Of a stretch of DNA of 47,068 nucleotides, positions 1 through 4,816 are shown in pieces (within the stretch, counting starts at the first letter, position 1; each line of letters starts with the position of its first letter). The notes beneath the pieces are model-generated. The model was not told where the DNA came from and ran no database searches. It worked only from the letters and a program-made list of their open reading frames with translations. The DNA comes from an uncultured Clostridia bacterium (lineage in GTDB: Bacteria; Bacillota; Clostridia; Christensenellales; Borkfalkiaceae). Where the stretch lies: positions 1 through 47,068 of the forward strand of contig CANQXA010000012.1 in assembly GCA_947627765.1 (NCBI GenBank), read 5' to 3'. The position numbers and the translations under genes were made by a program.

Positions 1-120
1 GTTATAATCGACAATATAGTCGTTATCTCCGACCTGTTCCAAGACGGTGATTTCCGCCTTTTTGGTAGAACACATTGCGCCTTGATTAAGCGAATAGATA
101 TAAGCCATTGCTTTGAACAT
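1..120 (-). CDS. Small conserved hypothetical protein (5' part only, runs off the window)
   Basis: The first 40 residues of a minus-strand gene are visible; the rest lies left of the window. The ATG at 118-120 follows the stop of the upstream gene at 124-126 by three bases and has a GGAGG-type ribosome site inside that gene's end, so the two are translationally linked. The visible protein begins MFKAMAYIYSLNQG and has no membrane segment. I recall similar small proteins from integrative conjugative elements of gut Clostridia, but cannot search to confirm. No function is assigned. The AT-rich composition differs from the chromosome to the right. Confidence 0.6.
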   Translation of the reverse strand, partial: MFKAMAYIYSLNQGAMCSTKKAEITVLEQVGDNDYIVDYN

Positions 121-123
121 TGT

Positions 124-384
124 TCAGTCCTCCTCGATTTCCTCAAATTCGTCCACGGGGATCTTGTTTTCATCAAAGATGCCGTACTCGAAGTAGAGCG
201 CGTCGTCCTCACCTTTCAGGTCGAACGTCTGAACGCTCAATCTTCCTTGATTGGAAATGTTCACGGTGATAAGCCGTCTTTCAAAATCAATTCCGATGAT
301 ATTGAAAGTGATGAAGTGGTCGGTATCATAGAGCTGAAACTCTCTCATGAAATACCTTTTGTTTTGAGAAACTCTGTTTTCCAT
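124..384 (-). CDS. Small acidic conserved hypothetical protein, probably from a mobile element
   Basis: An 86-residue soluble protein with an acidic tail (EFEEIEED) and no signal peptide or membrane segment. The ATG is preceded by a good GGAGG site about 8 bases upstream, and its stop lies just before the next small gene. The pair resembles accessory genes I have seen in conjugative elements of Firmicutes, often near relaxase genes; that is recollection, not a search result. A tRNA 3' fragment 400 bp to the right supports a mobile-element setting. Function unknown. Confidence 0.65.
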   Translation of the reverse strand: MENRVSQNKRYFMREFQLYDTDHFITFNIIGIDFERRLITVNISNQGRLSVQTFDLKGEDDALYFEYGIFDENKIPVDEFEEIEED

Positions 385-514
385 TCCGGAAACCTCCGAT
401 ATTTTATTTTGCCTTTCGGCAGGGCAGCAGTAGCACGGGTTCGATTGGGATGCAGAATAAGGTCAAAGGAAAGGGCTGGGAAATGCAACGAGAGAAAGAA
501 AAATTTTCGTAAAG

Positions 515-536
515 AAAAAACCGAGCTTTGCTCGGT
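515..536 (-). terminator. Rho-independent terminator, minus strand
   Basis: ACCGAGC (520-526), loop TTT, GCTCGGT (530-536). Read on the minus strand the hairpin is followed by a run of six T. It would stop transcription coming from the right before the small genes at 384-1. Confidence 0.6.
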
Positions 537-574
537 GGGAGTTCGGCTCGGTTAGAAAAATTTTCGCATCACCG

Positions 575-603
575 TTGCATTTGCCTCGAAACTGTGCTAC
601 AAT
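575..603 (+). promoter_or_regulatory. Putative sigma-A promoter, plus strand
   Basis: TTGCAT (575-580), 17-base spacer, TACAAT (598-603). It points toward the tRNA-Leu fragment. There is no obvious gene behind it, so it may be a leftover promoter or drive a short RNA. Confidence 0.4.
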
Positions 604-787
604 AGCCACGACGAAACGGCAAAATATCGGAAAGGGATTGATTTTACAATTTATTTTAGAAATCCCCGTATATTTCCGCTTTCGGAACTTTTGGGAACTC
701 GCCAAAATAGGCAATAAAAAGCGCAAAATGTTGTGATTTGAAACGATAAAAACACCATATATTGTGGTGCGCGAGGGACGCAGATGC

Positions 788-842
788 CTTAAAATCCCTC
801 GAACGCGAGTTCGTGTCGGTTCGAGCCCGACCACCGGCACCA
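788..842 (+). pseudogene. 3' half of tRNA-Leu(UAA); probable attachment-site scar of an integrative element
   Basis: From the anticodon loop (CTTAAAA, 788-794) onward the sequence is a good tRNA-Leu: 3' anticodon arm TCCCT, long class II variable arm (CGAAC/GTTCG, 800-813), T-arm GTCGG-TTCGAGC-CCGAC (815-831), acceptor CACCGGC, A and encoded CCA (832-842). Upstream of 788 the match fails. The 5' anticodon arm cannot pair, and no GCCGGTG acceptor strand precedes it. Tyrosine recombinases often cross over in tRNA anticodon loops and leave exactly such a 3' fragment at the distal end of the element. On this strand the element lies to the left, consistent with the mobile-type genes at 1-384. A decayed tRNA is the alternative. 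Confidence 0.7.
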
Positions 843-843
843 C

Positions 844-882
844 GACCAACCTAATTCGAACCGAGTTAGGTTGGTCTTTTTT
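844..882 (+). terminator. Terminator following the tRNA-Leu tail
   Basis: GACCAACCTAA (844-854) pairs with TTAGGTTGGTC (866-876), followed by six T. It sits two bases past the CCA end, so the fragment kept its native terminator, as expected for the chromosomal side of an att site. Confidence 0.85.
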
Positions 883-922
883 GTATTTGAAAGCGAGCGG
901 ACAGCGCAGAAAGTCTACCCCT

Positions 923-2311
923 CTAATTCATTAGTTTTACCTTTTTGCAGTATGCGTATTTTAATATGAAAATCGATATCGCAGCCGTTAAAACTTCAAC
1001 GATTGGGAAAGTCCACCACACCAAATAGACTACGCCGCTTGAAAACGTGAAGAGATAAGCCATGGGAAGTACGAGCGCACATAGCCGCAAAAAGGATATA
1101 AGGAGCGGAAATAGAGCGTATCGGAACGCCTGCAATACGCCCTGAACGGCAACACTTACCGCCATAAAGACATAACTGATACTTGCAATTCGGAGTGCAT
1201 ATACAACAACTCTTTGGATTTCATCGCTACCTTCGCCGCCTGCCATTGCAAAGAGTTTTGCAAGCGGTACGGCAAGGCTCTCAAACAATACGGTAATGAC
1301 AAGTGCAACCGTCACACTGTCGATAATACCGTATTTGATACACGATTTGACCCGCCCTTTATCTTTCATACCGTAATTGAACGAGAGAACGGAGATAATC
1401 GTATTCGATAACCCGAATGCGGCAAACAATGCAAACTGCATAATTTTATAGTAGATACCAAAACTGCCTTGCAAAAGTTCGGCGGTTTCAGTCACTTTGA
1501 CTGCGCCAAGTATCTTCGTCATCCCGAGCATCATAACCGATAAAAGTCCCTGCATAAGCGCGGCGGAAATGCCGATTTTATAGATTGCAAGGATGATAGA
1601 GCCGCTCGGTTTCAAAGCTTTAATGCTATTTTTGATTTCTTTATTCGCACAATAATGTAAAACCATAGCCACAATCAGGGAAAGGATTTGCCCAATGACG
1701 GTCGCCCAAGCCGCTCCCTCGATCCCCATACCGCAAGGATAGATGAAAACATAGTCCAAAACGATATTCGTGACTGCGCCCGAAATTTGCGCAATCGTGG
1801 AAAAGAGCGTCTTTCCTGTTGCCTGTAAGAACCGCTCATAGATTGTGAATCCGATAGAACCGAACGATAGAAGACAGCAAATTTTAAGATAATTTACACC
1901 CATTTCGGCGGCTTTTTCGTTGCCGCCCGCCTGCATGGAGATAAACCAATTACACCCGAAAAGACCGAACAGCAAGAATACAACGTAAATGCAAATGCCG
2001 ATAAAAATACCGTTTCCGACCGTATTCCGTGCACCCGTATTGTCCTTTTCTCCAAGCTGTTTGCTGAGTAGAGTGTTGATACCAACACCTGTTCCAACGC
2101 CGATAGCAATCATGAAAATCTGAATGGGGAAGGCATAAGTCAGCGCAAGGTTCCCTGCTATACCGTCCTCACCCATATTGATAACGAAAGCGGTATCGAC
2201 GATATTGTAAACCGATTGCAATATCATGGAAATAATCATAGGTAGTCCCATTACCCAAATAAGCTTGCGCATGGACATAGTTGCCATTTTGTTCTGCCCT
2301 ACTGTTTTCAT
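923..2311 (-). CDS. MATE family multidrug/cation antiporter
   Basis: A 462-residue integral membrane protein of the size and pattern of MATE (NorM/DinF-type) exporters, which use Na+ or H+ gradients to expel cationic drugs. Visible features are about 12 hydrophobic segments, an N-terminal helix with MGLPMIISMILQSVYNIVDT, and paired MATE halves. The ATG at 2309-2311 has a GAGG site at 2317-2320. It is monocistronic, with its own promoter (2391-2418) and a terminator-like hairpin in the leader (2323-2359). Base composition is clearly lower in GC than the genes at 2582 onward, suggesting recent acquisition. Substrate cannot be predicted. Confidence 0.9.
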   Translation of the reverse strand: MKTVGQNKMATMSMRKLIWVMGLPMIISMILQSVYNIVDTAFVINMGEDGIAGNLALTYAFPIQIFMIAIGVGTGVGINTLLSKQLGEKDNTGARNTVGNGIFIGICIYVVFLLFGLFGCNWFISMQAGGNEKAAEMGVNYLKICCLLSFGSIGFTIYERFLQATGKTLFSTIAQISGAVTNIVLDYVFIYPCGMGIEGAAWATVIGQILSLIVAMVLHYCANKEIKNSIKALKPSGSIILAIYKIGISAALMQGLLSVMMLGMTKILGAVKVTETAELLQGSFGIYYKIMQFALFAAFGLSNTIISVLSFNYGMKDKGRVKSCIKYGIIDSVTVALVITVLFESLAVPLAKLFAMAGGEGSDEIQRVVVYALRIASISYVFMAVSVAVQGVLQAFRYALFPLLISFLRLCALVLPMAYLFTFSSGVVYLVWWTFPIVEVLTAAISIFILKYAYCKKVKLMN

Positions 2312-2322
2312 TTTTACCTCAT

Positions 2323-2359
2323 AAAAAAATGCGTAAGCCCAATTAGTTGGACTTACGCA
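2323..2359 (-). terminator. Leader terminator/attenuator of the MATE gene
   Basis: In the 5' leader, TGCGTAAGTCCAA (complement of 2347-2359) pairs with TTGGGCTTACGCA (complement of 2330-2342) around a 4-base loop, followed by seven T on the minus strand (2323-2329). It lies between promoter and start codon, so it should stop most transcripts before the gene unless disrupted. This is the usual layout of drug-inducible attenuation. An 11-codon GTG frame (2378 to 2343) runs through the 5' arm, but its ribosome site is poor. Confidence 0.7.
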
Positions 2360-2390
2360 CCGTATTTGTGCAACTCACCTTGTATTATCT

Positions 2391-2418
2391 ATTATAGCAC
2401 ATTTTTCTAAAAAAGCAA
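2391..2418 (-). promoter_or_regulatory. Promoter of the MATE gene
   Basis: Minus strand: TTGCTT (complement of 2413-2418), 16-base spacer, TATAAT (complement of 2391-2396). The start site would fall near 2384, giving a ~70-base leader that contains the attenuator hairpin. Confidence 0.75.
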
Positions 2419-2452
2419 CCGATTTCGGCTTAGATTTATCGATTTTGCATTT

Positions 2453-2510
2453 AGGCGTGAGCTTGTCTATGACGAGCGGGGCGCTACGCGGCGCGGACAA
2501 GCTCATGCCT
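2453..2510. repeat. Long GC-rich stem-loop (REP-like)
   Basis: AGGCGTGAGCTTGTC (2453-2467) pairs with GACAAGCTCATGCCT (2496-2510) with a single G·T. The 28-base loop is very GC-rich. It has no T-tract, lies just past the end of the redox operon, and marks the border between AT-rich and GC-rich DNA. It may be an mRNA 3' stabiliser or a dispersed palindromic repeat. Confidence 0.45.
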
Positions 2511-2581
2511 GCAACCGAACGAAAAGGCGGGAAAACAGACATTGAGCGCCGCGAGAAGGCAGGCCGCGCGTTTGATGATTT

Positions 2582-2887
2582 TCATTGCGCGCCTCCCGCC
2601 GGTTCGATGAATTTCTGTACCCGCATTTTGAGATGATATTTCTCGCGGAGGGCGGTGATTTCGGACATCATGGAGCTTTTATGGTGGAAATCGAGGGCTT
2701 CCTCGTTTTCCCAAGCGTCGATAAGCAGGACGGTTTCGGGATCATCCATCGGCAGGAAATATTCATAGCGGAGATTCCCTTGTTCGGCGCGGACCCGATC
2801 CACAAGCCCGCTTGTTTTCATTTCTTCCGCAAATTTCCTTGCGCTACCGTCCGTTCCCGTGTAGTAGATGTTGACCGTAAACGCCAT
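2582..2887 (-). CDS. Antibiotic biosynthesis monooxygenase (ABM/YgiN-like) domain protein
   Basis: About 101 residues, a single ABM fold as in quinol monooxygenase YgiN and related small dimeric oxygenases. Typical features are the initial strand FTVNIYY, the central RYEYFLPMDDPETVLLIDAWENEEALDFHHKS region and a closing strand. The ATG at 2885-2887 is preferred because a GAGG site lies 6 bases upstream; a GTG at 2899 overlaps the previous stop but has no better site. It is the last gene of the MarR operon, 8 bases after the CMD-cupin gene. A role in handling quinones or other electrophiles is inferred from family and context; the exact substrate is unknown. Confidence 0.8.
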   Translation of the reverse strand: MAFTVNIYYTGTDGSARKFAEEMKTSGLVDRVRAEQGNLRYEYFLPMDDPETVLLIDAWENEEALDFHHKSSMMSEITALREKYHLKMRVQKFIEPAGGAQ

Positions 2888-2895
2888 GCCGCACC

Positions 2896-3648
2896 TCACG
2901 GGAGCTTGTCGTAGTCCTCATCCGAGACGGGTTCCAGCCACTCGTTGGATAAATTTTCGCCCGCGACTTCGACGGCGAGATGGGAGAACCAACCGTCTTT
3001 GGCGGCACCATGCCAATGTTTGACCCCCGCGGGGATGTTGATGACGTCTCCCGCCCTCATCTCCACGGCCTCTTTGCCCCATTCCTGATAATACCCTCTC
3101 CCCGCGACGCCGATGAGGATCTGACCGCCTCCCTTCGTCGCATGATGGATATGCCAATTATTACGGCATTTCGGCTCGAACGTAACGTTGAAAATGCCGA
3201 CCTGTTCCTTGGAGACGGGCGCAAGATAACTTCTTCCGCTGAAATACTGCTTAAATCCATCGTTGGGCGCGCCGATGGGGAAGATCATCGAATTTTCGTG
3301 CGCCGCTTTTTCCGTTTCGGCGCTCTCTTCCGCCCAAACGTCCTTTGCCATGTTGAATACCGCCCACGCCTTGGGCCAGCCCGCATAAAAGGCGACGTGG
3401 GTGACGGCGGCCGCGATCTCCCGTTTCGTCACGCCCGCTCTTTTGGCGTTTTCGAGGTGATATTTGAGGGACGAGTCGGTGACGCCCGAAGCCATCAGCG
3501 CGACGACGGTGATCATGCACCGCGTCTTGTGATCGAGGTCAGGGTTATTCCAATTCTCGCCGAAGAGAACGTCGTCGTTGTAGTGCGCGAAGTCGGGAGC
3601 GAACGTCCCGAGCGATTTCCTTCCCGCGTCCTGCGTGATCTTTTTCAT
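2896..3648 (-). CDS. Carboxymuconolactone decarboxylase-cupin fusion protein
   Basis: 250 residues. The first ~115 form a carboxymuconolactone decarboxylase/AhpD-like helical domain (TRCMITVVALMASGVTDSSL, then YHLENAKRAGVTKREI); there is no CxxC, so it is not an AhpD-type peroxidase. Residues ~130-235 form a cupin with HIHH and a later PAGVKHWHGA metal-site segment. The cupin Glu ligand position appears to be Gln (GGGQILIG), as I recall for this fusion family. Likely cytosolic. Co-transcription with flavodoxin, ABM protein and MarR suggests a redox or aromatic-electrophile role. The substrate is unproven. It starts 72 bp after the flavodoxin stop. Confidence 0.85.
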   Translation of the reverse strand: MKKITQDAGRKSLGTFAPDFAHYNDDVLFGENWNNPDLDHKTRCMITVVALMASGVTDSSLKYHLENAKRAGVTKREIAAAVTHVAFYAGWPKAWAVFNMAKDVWAEESAETEKAAHENSMIFPIGAPNDGFKQYFSGRSYLAPVSKEQVGIFNVTFEPKCRNNWHIHHATKGGGQILIGVAGRGYYQEWGKEAVEMRAGDVINIPAGVKHWHGAAKDGWFSHLAVEVAGENLSNEWLEPVSDEDYDKLP

Positions 3649-3720
3649 ACCGAAACTCCTTTTGATTTTTTAAGGGTTACGCCGCCCTGCCGAAGCGAAC
3701 GGCAGAATCGCCCGCGGCTA

Positions 3721-4200
3721 TTATAAGCCGAGGCTCTCCACCCAATTTTTCAGCGAAATTTCCGTCGCGCCGTTCAAAAGTTTTCCGCCCATCCATACGG
3801 CGTTCGGGGCGCAGGGCGAAAGTGCGCTTTCCGATTTTCCGAGCCCGCTCCCGCCGCTCGTCGCAAAGAGGACGATGCGCTTCCCCGAAAAATCGTAGGC
3901 TTCGAGGAAGGTTTTGATAATGGTCGGCGCGGTGTACCACCAGATGGGAAAGCCGAGAAAAATGACGTCGCAGACGGAAACGGGGGCACCCATGTCCGCA
4001 AGTGCAGGGCGGGAAGCGGGGTCTGTCATCTCCAAAGAAGAGCGGCTCTTTTTGTTCGTCCAGTCGAGGTCCGCCGCCGTATAGGGGATCTTCGGCGCGA
4101 TCTCATAGAGGTCGGCGTTTGCCGCCTTTGCGAGAAGGCTTGCGGTCCGCTTCGTCGCTCCGCTTGCCGAAAAATACGCCACCAAAATTTTCTTACTCAT
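3721..4200 (-). CDS. Flavodoxin
   Basis: 159 residues, the usual length for a short flavodoxin. The N-terminal FMN phosphate loop is visible as ILVAYFSASGATKRTA, followed by FLGFPIWWYTAPTIIKTFLEAYDFSGK (isoalloxazine side) and FATSGGSGLGKS. It carries electrons through FMN in the cytosol or acts as an NAD(P)H:quinone-type reductase. Its ATG overlaps the MarR stop by four bases (ATGA at 4197-4200), so the two are coupled. Placement beside CMD-cupin and ABM genes points to quinone or electrophile detoxification. Confidence 0.9.
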   Translation of the reverse strand: MSKKILVAYFSASGATKRTASLLAKAANADLYEIAPKIPYTAADLDWTNKKSRSSLEMTDPASRPALADMGAPVSVCDVIFLGFPIWWYTAPTIIKTFLEAYDFSGKRIVLFATSGGSGLGKSESALSPCAPNAVWMGGKLLNGATEISLKNWVESLGL

Positions 4201-4634
4201 TTTATCTCCTTTGCGGCGATCTTTTGCATCTTCGCCGCCAATTTTTGCAAGGAAAGCAGAAGCTCTTCGGGGTTTTCGATCTCGGGATAAATTTCCCTCT
4301 CCTTTCGGTAGAGGTCGGATAAAATTTCATCCGCGTATTCCTTGCCGCGCGGGGTGAGGGATACCGAAAGTTCCCGCCGTTTTCCTTTGATTTGAGAGAG
4401 CACGAGATAGTTTTTGCTCTCCAAATCTTTGATAATGGTATTCGCCGTGCTCCGCGGGATCGCCCACTCTTCACAGATCTCCTTTTGGCTGTGCCCCTCT
4501 CCGTCGTTCAAGGCGTATAAGATCCAAAGAAGATTGGGAGATGCGAGCCGATAGCCCTTCCCGTATTCCTCATAGACGCCGTCGATGCCGTATACGAGTT
4601 TGCCGAGTTTGTAAAAAAAGACGCGTTCATCCAT
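4197..4634 (-). CDS. MarR family transcriptional regulator
   Basis: About 145 residues from the ATG at 4632-4634 (MDERVFFYKLG), which has an AGGA site 7 bases upstream. A longer in-frame start at 4718 is rejected because it would place the promoter and operators inside the gene. The winged-helix is visible: NLLWILYALNDGEGHSQKEI, the recognition helix around IPRSTANTIIKDLESKNYL, and the wing KGKRRELSVSLTPRGKEY. It has one Cys, in the helix before the recognition helix (EICEEW), a possible redox sensor. It heads the operon with flavodoxin, CMD-cupin and ABM genes and probably represses it through the palindromes at 4649-4688. Confidence 0.9.
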   Translation of the reverse strand: MDERVFFYKLGKLVYGIDGVYEEYGKGYRLASPNLLWILYALNDGEGHSQKEICEEWAIPRSTANTIIKDLESKNYLVLSQIKGKRRELSVSLTPRGKEYADEILSDLYRKEREIYPEIENPEELLLSLQKLAAKMQKIAAKEIK

Positions 4635-4648
4635 AAAATTTCCTGTAA

Positions 4649-4696
4649 AATCCGAATTCGTATTTGAATTATAATCCGAATTCGGATTTTTGTCAA
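4649..4696 (-). promoter_or_regulatory. Promoter of the MarR operon with two palindromic operators
   Basis: Minus strand: TTGACA (complement of 4691-4696), 17-base spacer, TATAAT (complement of 4668-4673). The spacer is filled by a perfect 16-bp palindrome AATCCGAATTCGGATT (4673-4688). A second copy with one mismatch, AATCCGAATTCGTATT (4649-4664), covers the likely transcription start. This is the classic layout for autorepression by a MarR dimer. Confidence 0.85.
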
Positions 4697-4715
4697 GCGT
4701 TTCCCGCCTTTTTTT

Positions 4716-4753
4716 CAAAAAATACGGGACCCTCCGCCGTGGAGGATCCCGTA
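4716..4753 (-). terminator. Terminator of the MoxR/VWA operon
   Basis: TACGGGACCCTCC (4723-4735) pairs with GGAGGATCCCGTA (4741-4753) with one mismatch. On the minus strand it is followed by six T. It separates the VWA operon from the MarR promoter. Confidence 0.8.
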
Positions 4754-4816
4754 TGAAAGAAGGAACGGGGAAAGGACCGTCTTCGCCGCCCGCGGGAAGG
4801 GTACGCCGCGAACGAC

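Larger units (their letters stand above)
385..787. other. Non-coding stretch beside the att-like site
   Basis: No convincing gene. It contains a minus-strand terminator hairpin (515-536), a good plus-strand promoter (575-603), and an inverted pair AAATGCAACG (481-490) and CGTTGCATTT (573-582) flanking the hairpin. A weak 31-codon plus-strand frame beginning with TTG near 639 is too poor to call. The long antisense frame here reads through the tRNA fragment and is not a gene. Confidence 0.5.

Noticed and set aside
463-849. A 128-codon minus-strand frame containing VVGLEPTR
   Set aside because: This is the familiar spurious translation of the reverse strand of a tRNA; it overlaps the tRNA-Leu fragment.
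4635-4718. N-terminal extension of the MarR gene
   Set aside because: It would put the consensus promoter and both operators inside the coding region, and the extension is Asn/Asp-rich with no conserved character.
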